DNA of 64,000 nucleotides from NCBI GenBank assembly GCA_017937025.1, contig JAGBEJ010000008.1, positions 124,001 to 188,000 of the forward strand. Direction: 5' to 3'. Numbering within the stretch: the first letter of the stretch is position 1; the number at the start of each line of letters is the position of its first letter. The notes beneath the pieces are model-generated. The model was not told the origin of the DNA. It made no database searches and saw nothing but the letters and a program-made list of their open reading frames with translations. The position numbers and the translations under genes were made by a program. Source of the DNA: Paludibacteraceae bacterium (GTDB lineage: Bacteria > Bacteroidota > Bacteroidia > Bacteroidales > Paludibacteraceae). Below, one piece after another: positions 16,949-26,916 of this stretch.

Positions 16949-18418
16949 ATGAGATTCGGCCTCAATATAAGACTCGTCGCAAGCCTGATAGGCCAGCTCG
17001 CCATGTTCGAGAGCGCACTGCTCTTTCTGGCATGCGGAGTCGCCATATACTACGGCGAGGACCATTGGGACTACTATGTGCAGAGCGGCGGATTGGCGCT
17101 CGGCATAGGAACGATACTGAAACTCTTGGGCATAGGAGCGCCGGACACCATAACCAAGAAGGAAGGCGCGATAATCGTCACGTCAGTGTGGATAGTGTTC
17201 TCGCTCATAGGCATGGTGCCCTATCTTCTGACAGGCACACTTGACAACGTGACCGACGCATTCTTCGAGACCATTTCCGGATTCACCACCGTAGGCGCAA
17301 CAGTCATAAACGACATAGAGGCGCAATGCCACAGCATACTGTTCTGGCGTGCGCTGACGCAATGGACGGGAGGTATCGGAATAATCGTCATATCGCTTGC
17401 GCTGCTGCCACGATTCGGATTCAGCGGCATGATGATGTTCGGTGCGGAAATGGCTGGACCTACCAAAGAGAAACTGTCGCCGAAAATCGCCGACACAGCC
17501 AAGAAACTCGGAATCATATATCTGGCGCTGACTGTAGCGGAAACTATCGCTCTGAGGATAGGCGGAATGTCGCTGTTCGACGCTGTGTGCCACTCCATGA
17601 CAACCACTGCCACCGGAGGATTCTCCACAAAGAACGCCAACATAGCATACTGGGGACCGACGATACAGTACATCGTCATGGCGTTCATGTTCCTGTCCGG
17701 AATAAACTTCACACTCTACTACTTCGCCTTAAGCGGCAAACTGAAACTGAAGGTTTTCAAAAACGAGGAGCTCAAGGGCTATGCGCTCATTGTGGTCATC
17801 TCCGCCGTCATCATGTTCATCTGTCTTTATGACATAAACATGCCGCTCTCGTTCAGCTATATAGAGGAGATAGCGCGCAAGGCGTTCTTCCAAGCCATAG
17901 CCATAATGACATCCACCGGATTTGTTGAATCCGACTTCACGCTATGGCCTACCACCACATGGATTATAATCATACTGCTGATGCTCTGCGGAGCGTCCGC
18001 CGGCTCATCGACAGGCGGCATAAAGCTTTCGAGAATCATCATCGCGCTCAAGTACTGCTACTATGAGTTCAAGCGCATGGTGCATCCGCATGCCGTGATA
18101 CCAGTGACCTACAGCGGCACAATAATAAAGCCGGACATCATTTCGCGCGTGTTCGCGTTCATATTCCTATATGTTTTCGTGATAATAATAGGAACTCTGG
18201 TGCTCAATTTCACTGGCATGAACGCGGCAGAGGCCATAAGCGGAATGGTGGCGTGCGTCAGCAACTGCGGTCTTGCGTTCGGCGACATCGGCCCTTCCAA
18301 CAACTTCGCCGACATTTCCGTCTTCAGCAAGTGGTTCATGACATTCGCCATGCTGCTGGGACGTCTGGAGATATTCACAGTGTTGCTGCTGTTCACTCCG
18401 GTATTCTGGGAGAAGTAA
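16949..18418 (+). CDS. trkH: Trk-type potassium transporter, membrane subunit TrkH
   Basis: A 489-residue polytopic inner-membrane protein made of four K+-channel-like M1-P-M2 repeats. Selectivity-filter-like segments are visible: SGFTTVGATVI, TTTATGGFSTKN, MTSTGFVESDF and SNCGLAFGDIG. The GSSTGGIKLSRI loop (intramembrane loop in the third repeat) is present. With TrkA it takes up potassium. Last gene of the plus-strand run; only one base separates its stop codon from that of the convergent barrel gene. Confidence 0.96.
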   Translation: MRFGLNIRLVASLIGQLAMFESALLFLACGVAIYYGEDHWDYYVQSGGLALGIGTILKLLGIGAPDTITKKEGAIIVTSVWIVFSLIGMVPYLLTGTLDNVTDAFFETISGFTTVGATVINDIEAQCHSILFWRALTQWTGGIGIIVISLALLPRFGFSGMMMFGAEMAGPTKEKLSPKIADTAKKLGIIYLALTVAETIALRIGGMSLFDAVCHSMTTTATGGFSTKNANIAYWGPTIQYIVMAFMFLSGINFTLYYFALSGKLKLKVFKNEELKGYALIVVISAVIMFICLYDINMPLSFSYIEEIARKAFFQAIAIMTSTGFVESDFTLWPTTTWIIIILLMLCGASAGSSTGGIKLSRIIIALKYCYYEFKRMVHPHAVIPVTYSGTIIKPDIISRVFAFIFLYVFVIIIGTLVLNFTGMNAAEAISGMVACVSNCGLAFGDIGPSNNFADISVFSKWFMTFAMLLGRLEIFTVLLLFTPVFWEK

Positions 18419-18419
18419 A

Positions 18420-19541
18420 TCAGTTCTTTTTACGGAACCAGTCTGCGAAAATCGGCTTACGTCGTTTCTGCGGATTCGAGCGTCCGAAGTTGTTCAGGTC
18501 AACTTTGGCAGTCAGGCATTGTTCCAAATATACGCCTTGCTCGAATGTATGGAAAGCCAAGTCAACGTAAATATCAAGGAATGACGTGTTTATGACATTG
18601 GCATAAAGGTCTGTTCTGTTGTAAAGGTTCGCTCTATAGACAGGGTCGCCCCAGTAAAGGTTGTTGGACTGCTTGTCATAGAAATTCATCTGTCCCTTGC
18701 CGTAATAGAACGAGTTCTTAACGCCGAGTCCGCGCCAGTCGAGGCAAAAATCAAACAGCAGAGCATTGTGCAGCAGCCAGCTGGTCTCGCCACGGTTGTC
18801 CTCGACTCCGAGCACCCACCCTGCCATGAGACTGAACTCATTGAAGCGGCTCAATCCCGACAAGTCGGAAAAATCGACGCCAGCCTTAGTCACAAGCATT
18901 ATATTGTCGTGGATGAACTGCCCTGCCGGAGCGTTTTTCATCTTGGCGTAGTGGAACATGTATCCGTTATGCGAAAGGCGCAGAACGTTGCGCGAATACT
19001 TGCCGTCCCAGCCCACGAAGAATGTCTCTCGGCGCGTGTCGGACTGGAATCCGGTCCAGTCGAGCCACAAGTCGAAGTATGTCCTTTCGCCGCCAGCCTT
19101 GAAGAAGAATCCAGTGACCACAGGCCTGTAGAACCAGATAGAGTCCTGCATCATGACGCGTGGCATATCCTTGCTCATGGCGCCTCGTCGCGGAAACGCG
19201 CCCATGAAAAACTGTATCGGCGAGGAATTGTACTCATAATAAGCCACAGGAGAAACACTCAGTATCTTGTCATTGTCGCCCCAGTTTGCCACGAGCGACG
19301 CTCCTGCACGCAGATGGTGCTTGCCATCGACACTCAGTCCGAGCTCCGGAGTCAGCACCGTGCCGGGCATCGTCTGGTCGTCCTGATATTTGCAGCCAGC
19401 GTATTCTGTATTATCGAAAAAAGAGAACAGCTCCACCCCGTAATCGAAACCGAATTTCTGGGGTTTCTGAATATTCTCCTGAGCCATAGAAACAGAGGAA
19501 AACAGTGACGATAAAATTAAAAGAATACTAAGATTTCTCAT
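18420..19541 (-). CDS. Outer-membrane beta-barrel protein, porin-like
   Basis: A 373-residue protein with a signal peptide (MRNLSILLILSSLFSSVSMAQ). The mature region is a series of alternating amphipathic strands rich in aromatic residues (YDLW-type patterns such as TYFDLWLDWTGFQ, RLSHNGYMFHYAK), as in outer-membrane barrels. No named family is recognised and the last strand is followed by a basic tail (QKRRKPIFADWFRKKN), which is unusual for a barrel ending in a membrane strand. Expressed from a divergent promoter region shared with the downstream TPR/PD40 gene. Confidence 0.6.
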   Translation of the reverse strand: MRNLSILLILSSLFSSVSMAQENIQKPQKFGFDYGVELFSFFDNTEYAGCKYQDDQTMPGTVLTPELGLSVDGKHHLRAGASLVANWGDNDKILSVSPVAYYEYNSSPIQFFMGAFPRRGAMSKDMPRVMMQDSIWFYRPVVTGFFFKAGGERTYFDLWLDWTGFQSDTRRETFFVGWDGKYSRNVLRLSHNGYMFHYAKMKNAPAGQFIHDNIMLVTKAGVDFSDLSGLSRFNEFSLMAGWVLGVEDNRGETSWLLHNALLFDFCLDWRGLGVKNSFYYGKGQMNFYDKQSNNLYWGDPVYRANLYNRTDLYANVINTSFLDIYVDLAFHTFEQGVYLEQCLTAKVDLNNFGRSNPQKRRKPIFADWFRKKN

Positions 19542-19572
19542 ATTTTACAAAATAGGATAAGAATTGCGGAGG

Positions 19573-19580
19573 CAAAGATA
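19573..19580 (-). promoter_or_regulatory. -7 element for the outer-membrane barrel gene
   Basis: Minus-strand TATCTTTG fits TAnnTTTG. Transcription would start near 19566, 25 bases before the ATG. Confidence 0.45.
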
Positions 19581-19611
19581 AGTTTTTAATATGAGGTTAC
19601 GGCATTTTGTT

Positions 19612-19619
19612 TATTTTTG
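19612..19619 (+). promoter_or_regulatory. -7 element for the TPR/PD40 gene
   Basis: TATTTTTG fits TAnnTTTG, 20 bases before the ATG at 19639. It faces the divergent element at 19573, and the two promoters are about 30 bases apart. Its position supports the shorter start over the upstream in-frame ATG at 19591. Confidence 0.45.
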
Positions 19620-19638
19620 TAAGAGAACAATAGATAAA

Positions 19639-22047
19639 ATGGCAACTATAAAAAACACAAGCCCGATACTCAAGGGCATCATCATACTACTATCGCTCAC
19701 AATCTGCATATCGATTGCATCACAAGGCAAATACATAAAGCTGTTCAACGAAGGGAACACAAGCGAGGCTAACGAAATCATAGACAATGTCTTATCAAAA
19801 AAGGAGGCAGACCCTTGCGCATTGTTTTACAAAGCCTTGATACTCTCCGACCCGAAATCCAGCATCTACAATCCTAAGCAGGCATACACCACCCTCGAGA
19901 ATTCCAAGAAAAACTTCAACAAGGAGAAGAACAAGGAGAAATTCCAGAAACTCGGCATTGACTACTCAAAATACAGAAAACTGAACGACTCCATCTGCAA
20001 ACGCGCACTGAGAGACGCACAAGCGATAAACACCGAGGAGGCATACCTGGACTACATCGCATATTACAAGAAAGCGCCGATGGACTATGTGAAGAAGGCA
20101 AGATCCGGACTCGCCTCGGACTCATACCTCAACGCCAAGAAAAAGAACACGATAGAAGCGTATCAGGCTGTGATAAAGAGATTCGGAAAGTCAAGATACG
20201 CCGATTCCGCCAGAGTGAGGATTTACGCATTGGAGTTTCAGAAAGTGGAAAGGTCCAAATCCGTGGAGGACGCACTGAACTTCATCCGCAAATATCCGCG
20301 CGCACCGCAGACCGAGAAAATACAGGACATGGTGGACAGCATCGAATACGTCAAGACCGTGAAGCCGAACGACTGGACCACATTCCGCGACTACCTGAAT
20401 TCGCACCCGGAGAGCTCGCTCTACGAACGTGCCGAGGACTCGATATTCAGCATCTACAAAAGGACCGACGACTACGACGAGAAGATTGACATAGCCGAAT
20501 ACGGAGCGACATACTTCAGCGGAAGGCACAGAATAGCCATACTGAAGGACTTCCACGACATCTACACAAGCGACGGCGACGCCATAACAATAAAGGACTT
20601 CTACGACAACTATGACGACGACATATTCGAGAACACAAGAAACATCGAGATAAAACTCGCCAAGATGGCTGACAGTCTGGACCTTGCGCACAAGTTCGAC
20701 CCAGGAAAGACCAAACTGTACACAAGATTCATAAACATGGCGAAGGACAAGGAGATTGCATTCGTGGCACTGCAGAGGCTTATCTCCATTGATCTGGAAA
20801 GAAAGGACTACACACAAGCCATAAGGACACTGAAAAACCATCAGAACACATTCCCAAAGGAAAGCAACAACTACAAATTCACGACCGACCTTATAGAACT
20901 GCTCAAAAAGCCTGCGGAAAGCAACATCAAGGACAACTTCATCGGCGACGTGATAAACACGCAAGGCGAGGAATACAGCCCTGTGATGACAAGCGATGAA
21001 AGGACAATGCTGTTCTGCGGCAAATACAGAAGTGACAATATCGGAGGAGCAAAAGCCAACAACGAGGACATATTCGTGAGCAAAAAAGACAAGAACGGCA
21101 AATGGACAAAAGCCAAGCTCGACACCAGATTCTCGACCGACCACAACGAAGCGCCGCTCTCAATCTCCGTTGACGGCAACAAGATTGTGATATTCCGCGA
21201 CGGAGTAATCTGCGAAGCGAACAAGACAAGCGAGGGCTGGAGCGACTTCAAGGAGATGGACTACACCATCAACCAGAACGAATGGCAGAGCGACGCATGC
21301 CTGACATCGGACGGCAGAGCGATACTCTTCGCAGCCGAGAACAGCGACAATTACAACACCAACCTCGAGCACTCGTACCATGGCGAATTCATGCACGCTT
21401 CGGACATCTACGTGGTCTATTACGATGACAATGACTCGCTGGTGGGACCGGTGAACCTCGGACACACCATAAACACAAGATACTCCGACCGCTCGCCTTA
21501 CCTGCATGCCGACATGAAGACGCTCTACTTCTCGTCGAACGGACACGGAGGGTTGGGACACAGAGACATATACATGTCGCGCAGACTGTCGGACACCTGC
21601 TGGACTTGCTGGAGCGAGCCTGTGAACATAGGCAAGGAGATAAACTCGGAAAGAGATGAAATCGAGTACAAGGTGAACATGAGCGGCGACAAGGCGTATT
21701 ACCACAGGAACTACAAAGGCAACAAGAACTACGACATATTCTGGACACACGTGCCGCAGAGCGCGCGTCCCGACGCAGTTGCGCTGATAAGAGGCAAGGT
21801 GGAGAGCGCCGACGGCAAAATGCTCTACGCCGACATCACTTGGTACGACAGCAACAACAGAAAAATGGGACAAGCCAAGTCCGACCCTACAAGCGGCACA
21901 TTCACCATAGCCATGCCGGCCGGCAAGACGTACCGATGCAAATTCAGCTGCGAAGGCTATAAGACAGCGTCGGAAGAGTTTGACCTGAGCGGCAAAAAGG
22001 ACTTCTCTAAGATAGAAGGCAAGGTCGTAAGACTCAGCAAAGAATAG
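19639..22047 (+). CDS. TPR / PD40 beta-propeller / CRD protein, PorE-like without OmpA domain
   Basis: Starting at 19639 the protein has 802 residues with an N-terminal signal-like helix (GIIILLSLTICISIA). First comes a TPR-like helical region to about residue 420. A propeller of PD40/WD40-like blades follows: EEYSPVMTSDERTMLFCG, HNEAPLSISVDGNKIVIF, EWQSDACLTSDGRAILFA, DRSPYLHADMKTLYFSSNG. The C-terminus is a carboxypeptidase-regulatory-like domain (LIRGKVESADGKMLYADITW). PorE of the type IX secretion machinery has this order plus a terminal OmpA peptidoglycan-binding domain, which is absent here. It may be an envelope scaffold. The 3' end overlaps the convergent aminotransferase gene by 14 bases. 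Confidence 0.7.
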   Translation: MATIKNTSPILKGIIILLSLTICISIASQGKYIKLFNEGNTSEANEIIDNVLSKKEADPCALFYKALILSDPKSSIYNPKQAYTTLENSKKNFNKEKNKEKFQKLGIDYSKYRKLNDSICKRALRDAQAINTEEAYLDYIAYYKKAPMDYVKKARSGLASDSYLNAKKKNTIEAYQAVIKRFGKSRYADSARVRIYALEFQKVERSKSVEDALNFIRKYPRAPQTEKIQDMVDSIEYVKTVKPNDWTTFRDYLNSHPESSLYERAEDSIFSIYKRTDDYDEKIDIAEYGATYFSGRHRIAILKDFHDIYTSDGDAITIKDFYDNYDDDIFENTRNIEIKLAKMADSLDLAHKFDPGKTKLYTRFINMAKDKEIAFVALQRLISIDLERKDYTQAIRTLKNHQNTFPKESNNYKFTTDLIELLKKPAESNIKDNFIGDVINTQGEEYSPVMTSDERTMLFCGKYRSDNIGGAKANNEDIFVSKKDKNGKWTKAKLDTRFSTDHNEAPLSISVDGNKIVIFRDGVICEANKTSEGWSDFKEMDYTINQNEWQSDACLTSDGRAILFAAENSDNYNTNLEHSYHGEFMHASDIYVVYYDDNDSLVGPVNLGHTINTRYSDRSPYLHADMKTLYFSSNGHGGLGHRDIYMSRRLSDTCWTCWSEPVNIGKEINSERDEIEYKVNMSGDKAYYHRNYKGNKNYDIFWTHVPQSARPDAVALIRGKVESADGKMLYADITWYDSNNRKMGQAKSDPTSGTFTIAMPAGKTYRCKFSCEGYKTASEEFDLSGKKDFSKIEGKVVRLSKE

Positions 22048-23173
22048 ACTGCAGGCGGTCCATTGCCGTCTTTATGTTCTCGATGGAATTGGCGTAGGAG
22101 AATCGCACGAAACGCTCGCCTCTCGAGCCAAAATCGATGCCCGGAGTTATGCCCACATGGCACTTCTCAAGAATATCAAACGCGAACTTATAGCAGTCCG
22201 ACGTGAAGCGCGAAGCGTCGGCAAAGACATAAAACGCCCCCTTCGGCTCAGTCTGAATGTCAAAACCCATTGACTGCAGACGATCCAGCAGATAGACACG
22301 GCGCTCATCATAAGTCTTGCGCATGCTATCCACCTCGGCATCAGCCGCGCCAGACAAAACAGAGACAGCCGCCTGTTGTGAAATGCTCGACGCACAGATA
22401 AACAAGTTCTGCTGAATAGTCTGAATATCACGCATATAACGCTTCGGAGCTATCAGATATCCGACACGAAGCCCCGTCATTGCATAGCGCTTAGAGAATC
22501 CGTTGACAACGAAAGCATCATCAGTGAACTCAAGTATGGAATGCGCTTTGGCAGATCCGTAAACAAGTCCGTGATATATCTCGTCGGAGATAATCGGAAC
22601 GCCAAGAGCCGCCATTTCGCGCATGACTGAAGGCTCAAGCAGAGTGCCAGTCGGATTCATAGGCGAGTTTATGACTATGGCGGCAGTGTTAGGCGTAATC
22701 ACCTTCTTCAACCTCTCAACATCAAACTGGTAGCCCTCGGCCGCAGAGAGCGGAAACTCCACCGGATTCGCTCCGCAAGACAAGATGAAGTTGCGGTAAC
22801 AGGCGTAGCCCGGATTTGAGATTATGACATCGCTGCCGCTTCCTGCAAGAATCATCATAGCTATGAGAATCGCCGGCGACGATCCGTTGGTGATGACGAA
22901 CCTGTCCGGCTCCACATCCACGCCGTACTCTGCCTTGTAGAAGCGCGACAACTTAGTGCGCAGCTCCTCCATGCCCAATGAATGAGTGTAATGCGTAAAG
23001 CCAGCCTTCATGGCTTGCAACACACTGTCGTAAGCGCACTTCGGCATATTGAAGTCCGGTTCGCCCACTTCAAGGTGTATTATGTCATCAACACCGTTAA
23101 TCGACATTTCGTTAGCCTTCTCAAGCACGTCCATAACTATGAAGGACGTCATCTGCTTCACCACATTATTCAT
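22034..23173 (-). CDS. PLP-dependent class I/II aminotransferase
   Basis: A 379-residue fold-type I aminotransferase. Signatures: HLEVGEPDFNMPK near the N-terminus, GSSPAILIAM, NSPMNPTG, SDEIYHGLVYG, the PLP lysine in NGFSKRYAMTGLRVGY, and the C-terminal GERFVRFSYA with the substrate-carboxylate arginine. It is in the aspartate/aromatic aminotransferase (AAT I) group; the amino acid substrate cannot be told. Last gene of the ubiE-mutS2-DUF5103-aminotransferase minus-strand run (19-base gap upstream). Confidence 0.9.
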   Translation of the reverse strand: MNNVVKQMTSFIVMDVLEKANEMSINGVDDIIHLEVGEPDFNMPKCAYDSVLQAMKAGFTHYTHSLGMEELRTKLSRFYKAEYGVDVEPDRFVITNGSSPAILIAMMILAGSGSDVIISNPGYACYRNFILSCGANPVEFPLSAAEGYQFDVERLKKVITPNTAAIVINSPMNPTGTLLEPSVMREMAALGVPIISDEIYHGLVYGSAKAHSILEFTDDAFVVNGFSKRYAMTGLRVGYLIAPKRYMRDIQTIQQNLFICASSISQQAAVSVLSGAADAEVDSMRKTYDERRVYLLDRLQSMGFDIQTEPKGAFYVFADASRFTSDCYKFAFDILEKCHVGITPGIDFGSRGERFVRFSYANSIENIKTAMDRLQSILC

Positions 23174-23192
23174 TTTTATTTCTGTTTTTTGT

Positions 23193-24452
23193 CTATTTCC
23201 TATTGCTTGATATCACCGTAACGCTGAGCAAGTGGTCGTAGCGCTCACCGAATCCACGATAATACACAAAAACCTGGTATTCATTCTCCGTCTCCCAGTG
23301 CGAACCCTCAACGTTCTGCAAAGTCGCCTTGTCGGAGCCCTTCGGCACAAAAGCGTAAGTGTAATTATATCCGCCCTGCTTTAGAAGAATCGTGCGCTCA
23401 TATCCTTGAAGCTGAGCATTGTATATCATGCGCGAGTTCTCGTCGAGACGGTTATGGTTGAAGTCGCCCAGCACATAAAGCTTGCCGCCGAACAGCGGAC
23501 TTGGCATAGGCACGAAGAAATGCACGAAGTAGTAGTCGGACGTGAAGTCGTCGTCGTCCCACTCCTGCACGTTGATGACATAACGTCCGTTCACGTCGTT
23601 CATGAACTCGTAAGGCGCAGTCGGCTTGGGATCGTCAGGCATCAGCTCAACGTGATAGTAAGGGTCATAGAAACGTATCTTCTCAATGCCCTCGCCGTAG
23701 CTGAATCGAGACGAGAAGTCAATGGAATGGTACTCCGCCCCGCCCTCGAAAACGAGCGCGTCGTTGTTCTTGTAGCTGAACTTGCCCGCCGATATGAATG
23801 TTGGCTGAAGCCACACACGAGTGTCAGGACGGGAGTTCTGCATGACCATGACCTTCATCTCGGTGGACGCGTCGCGCATAGGATAGCGCCCCTGAAGCAC
23901 ATCGAACTGCAATTCCTGGTAACGTTTTTTTATCTCCTTGCGCGTCTCTGCGGTCACATTGCCCAATACTGCCACCGCCTGTTCCGACACATAAAAGCAG
24001 TACACGCACACGACATTCTCTGGATTCTCCGCCTCGTGCACAATCAGAGCGTAGTTGCCTGACGCTTTGAGCGAAAGGTCGGCGTTAGGCACCGTGAGCG
24101 AGTAATGCACATACTGCTGCGTGGTGTTTGCCGATATGTCGGCGTCGGTTATCTCGTTGGTTACGAAGCCGTCAGCCCATTCCATGGAGTTCAGCGACGA
24201 AGCAGTCCAGTCGGCATCGCAATGCACCAGCGTATAGTTATAATTCTGTATCTCGCCGTTCAGTTCATCGAAGCTGAATGTTATCGTGCCGCCGTCCAAT
24301 GCTATGACCGGGAAATCCTGCTGACGGTCGCCCTTGAGCGACGTGCGCATGGTCTTTACCGTGTTCTTGTACGCTTTGGTCTCGTACTGCTGCGCGAATA
24401 AGACCTGCGCCAAAAGCGCAAATGCAATTAATATGTTCACACGCATGCTCAT
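23193..24452 (-). CDS. DUF5103 protein, type IX secretion system plug-domain family
   Basis: A 419-residue secreted protein with a signal peptide (NILIAFALLAQVLFAQ). The sequence is typical of DUF5103, now named T9SS plug domain: FPVIALDGGTITFSFDELNG, NYNYTLVHCDADWTAS, YVHYSLTVPN, and the C-terminal GGKLYVLGDFNHNRLDENSRM with ERTILLKQGGYNYTYAF. This family caps the SprA translocon on its periplasmic side in Flavobacterium. T9SS-type sorting signals on the nearby pectinesterases show that the system is used. Ten bases follow mutS2, so they are co-transcribed. Confidence 0.85.
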   Translation of the reverse strand: MSMRVNILIAFALLAQVLFAQQYETKAYKNTVKTMRTSLKGDRQQDFPVIALDGGTITFSFDELNGEIQNYNYTLVHCDADWTASSLNSMEWADGFVTNEITDADISANTTQQYVHYSLTVPNADLSLKASGNYALIVHEAENPENVVCVYCFYVSEQAVAVLGNVTAETRKEIKKRYQELQFDVLQGRYPMRDASTEMKVMVMQNSRPDTRVWLQPTFISAGKFSYKNNDALVFEGGAEYHSIDFSSRFSYGEGIEKIRFYDPYYHVELMPDDPKPTAPYEFMNDVNGRYVINVQEWDDDDFTSDYYFVHFFVPMPSPLFGGKLYVLGDFNHNRLDENSRMIYNAQLQGYERTILLKQGGYNYTYAFVPKGSDKATLQNVEGSHWETENEYQVFVYYRGFGERYDHLLSVTVISSNRK

Positions 24453-24462
24453 GTCTTTATCT

Positions 24463-26901
24463 TTAAAACTCGACTACGGTTATGCCGCTGCCGCCGAGCT
24501 GCACATGCTCGTCGTGGTACGACTCGATTTCCTTGACTGTGGCAAGATACTGCCGCACTGCGATACGCAACGCTCCTGTTCCTGTGCCGTGAAGGATTCT
24601 CACGCTGCCGATGCCTATCATTATAGCGTCGTCGATATATCCCTGCACAATCCTCACCGCCTCTTCGGCACGCATTCCGCGTATGTCTATCTCGCTTGTA
24701 AATTGCTTTCTCTTCTCTCGCATCTTCTCCACCGGATTCGTTCCTATGAATCCGACAGTCCTGTTCATTCTCTTCACAGCGTTGCGGCTTACCTTCTCAA
24801 GACGTTTTATGTCAACAGTCGTGCGTATCTGTCCGAAGCTCACGACAGCCTTTTTCGCGTTAATCTCCTCGACCTGCCCCACAACATTCTGCCCAGCTAT
24901 CACCACATTGTCGCCGACAGCTATCGCTTCGTTCTCTGGTTTCGGTTCAGCGCTGCCCCTTTTGCTGCGGCGCTGCTCTATGTTCTTAACCTTGCGGTCG
25001 AAGTCGTCGCTGTTCTCTTTGACGAGCATAGCGTTAGCATCGCTCAGTTTCTGCCTTGCCTGCTTTATCTTCTCCTTGTCCGCCTGCGACTCCTTAATCT
25101 GCCTGATGGTGTTCTCCACATTGGCGTTCGCCTCCTTCAGTATGCGCTTGGCCTCGTCTTTCGCCTTGCGGATTATCTCCTTGCGCTCAGTGTTAACATT
25201 CTCGAGATAGGCTCCGTACTTATCCTCTATCTCGGCTATATGCTTGTCGCGCAGACGTATCTGCTGACGCTTCTGCGCCCAGTATTTCTTGTCGCGGGCT
25301 ATGTCCTGCAAGTGCTTGTCGTAATTCACCACATCCTCGCCCACTTTGTCTATGGCATTCTGCACCACCGTCTCCGGCAATCCTATCTTACGCGCTATCT
25401 CTATGGCAAACGAGCTTCCCGGGTTGCCTATCTGCAACTGGAACAAAGGACACATCTCCTTCCTGTCATACAGCATCGCGCCGTTGACTATCGCTTCAGC
25501 TTCATCAGCGTAATGCTTCAGGTTTGTGTAATGTGTTGTGATTATGCCGTTTATGCCTTTCTCGTCAAATTCCTCCAGCAAAGCCTCGGCTATCGCTCCG
25601 CCGATGAGCGGCTCTGTTCCGCTGCCGAACTCGTCTATGAGTATGAGCGAGTCGCAGTCGCCGTTCTTCACGATGCTCTTCATATTCAGCAGGTGCGACG
25701 AATATGTGGAAAGGTCATTCTCTATGCTCTGCTCGTCGCCTATGTCTATGAACATGCTTTTGAACACGCCCATCTCGCTGTCTCTGCTGACTGGCACAAG
25801 CAGTCCGCACTGCACCATGTACTGCAGAAGTCCTACAGTCTTCAAGCACACCGACTTGCCGCCAGCGTTCGGACCGCTTATGAGCAATATTCGCTTGCCT
25901 TTTGGCAGACGAACATCCAGCGGCACCATGTTTTTGCCGTGGCTTCTTAAAGACAGCTCCAATATCGGATGGCGCGCGCCTATCAGGCTAATGACTCTTG
26001 AATCGTTGACCACTGGTCTTATGCAGTCCAAATCCATGGCAAAGCGCGCTTTTGCCAGAACAAAATCAACATATCCAAGAAACTCGAAGCATGTGGCTAT
26101 CTCGGAAAGACGAGGACGCAACGTGTCGGCAAAAGCTGTGAGAATGGCGATGATTTCCCTCTTCTCTTCCGCTTTAAGCTCACACAAGCGGTTATTACCC
26201 TCGACGACGGCTTCCGGCTCTATGTAAACTGTCTTGCCCGTAGCCGACTCGTCATGCACAATGCCCTTGAAACGCCTTTTGTAAGCCGGTATCACCGGCA
26301 CGACAAGCCTGCCCTCGCGCACCGACGGCTGCACGTCCTTATCGACATAGCCGTCCTCACGCGCCCGAGCCATTATGCTCTGCACCAATCTGCCTATATT
26401 CGACTGCACACGCACCGACTCGCGCCTTATCTCCATGAGACGTGGCGACGCCGAGTCCTTCATGTTGCCGTACTTGTCGAGTATCGCATTTATGTTTCTT
26501 ATTATATCGGGGAATGTGAGCGACTCCGCAGCCTTCTGACGCAACCGGCGGCATGTCTCGTCTGTCTTGGACATGATGAATGACACTACGCTTTCCAGCG
26601 TTTCCAGAGCCTTGCGCAGCTCCGCCATCTCGTCCACTTCAAGATACAGTCCTTCTATCTTCACACGGTCGAGACTCTCGCGCAGATCCGCCACACTCAC
26701 AGCCGAGAAGAATCCGTCCTCCTGCATCAGCGTTGTCATCTCGTAAGTCTCGTCCAGCATCATGCTTATCTCATCAATATCCACCGTGAAAGCCATCGCA
26801 TCCACTTCGGACTCGCCCATAGTGCTGCCGCAATGCTTTTTCAGCAAAGTCCTTATCTTGTCGAAACCTATCTTCTGCTCTAAGTTTTCTGGGTAAATCA
26901 T
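24463..26901 (-). CDS. mutS2: MutS2 family ATPase/endonuclease with Smr domain
   Basis: A full-length (812 residues) MutS2. The MutS-type core and ATPase contain Walker A (SGPNAGGKSVCLKT), Walker B (LILIDEFGSGTEP) and ITTHYTNLK. A long charged coiled coil follows, then the KOW-like linker (AIAVGDNVVIAGQNVVG). The C-terminal Smr nuclease domain has IDIRGMRAEEA and HGTGTGALR. MutS2 lacks the mismatch domain; it suppresses recombination or, in Gram-positives, splits collided ribosomes. In operon with ubiE (15-base gap) and DUF5103. Confidence 0.97.
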   Translation of the reverse strand: MIYPENLEQKIGFDKIRTLLKKHCGSTMGESEVDAMAFTVDIDEISMMLDETYEMTTLMQEDGFFSAVSVADLRESLDRVKIEGLYLEVDEMAELRKALETLESVVSFIMSKTDETCRRLRQKAAESLTFPDIIRNINAILDKYGNMKDSASPRLMEIRRESVRVQSNIGRLVQSIMARAREDGYVDKDVQPSVREGRLVVPVIPAYKRRFKGIVHDESATGKTVYIEPEAVVEGNNRLCELKAEEKREIIAILTAFADTLRPRLSEIATCFEFLGYVDFVLAKARFAMDLDCIRPVVNDSRVISLIGARHPILELSLRSHGKNMVPLDVRLPKGKRILLISGPNAGGKSVCLKTVGLLQYMVQCGLLVPVSRDSEMGVFKSMFIDIGDEQSIENDLSTYSSHLLNMKSIVKNGDCDSLILIDEFGSGTEPLIGGAIAEALLEEFDEKGINGIITTHYTNLKHYADEAEAIVNGAMLYDRKEMCPLFQLQIGNPGSSFAIEIARKIGLPETVVQNAIDKVGEDVVNYDKHLQDIARDKKYWAQKRQQIRLRDKHIAEIEDKYGAYLENVNTERKEIIRKAKDEAKRILKEANANVENTIRQIKESQADKEKIKQARQKLSDANAMLVKENSDDFDRKVKNIEQRRSKRGSAEPKPENEAIAVGDNVVIAGQNVVGQVEEINAKKAVVSFGQIRTTVDIKRLEKVSRNAVKRMNRTVGFIGTNPVEKMREKRKQFTSEIDIRGMRAEEAVRIVQGYIDDAIMIGIGSVRILHGTGTGALRIAVRQYLATVKEIESYHDEHVQLGGSGITVVEF

Positions 26902-26916
26902 CCTGCTCGGGTTTGC

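Noticed and set aside
24334-25950. 538-codon open frame antisense to mutS2
   Set aside because: mutS2 on the other strand has all family motifs in full length. The antisense frame is Val/Leu/Arg/His/Tyr-rich low-information sequence, as produced by complementing a biased coding frame.
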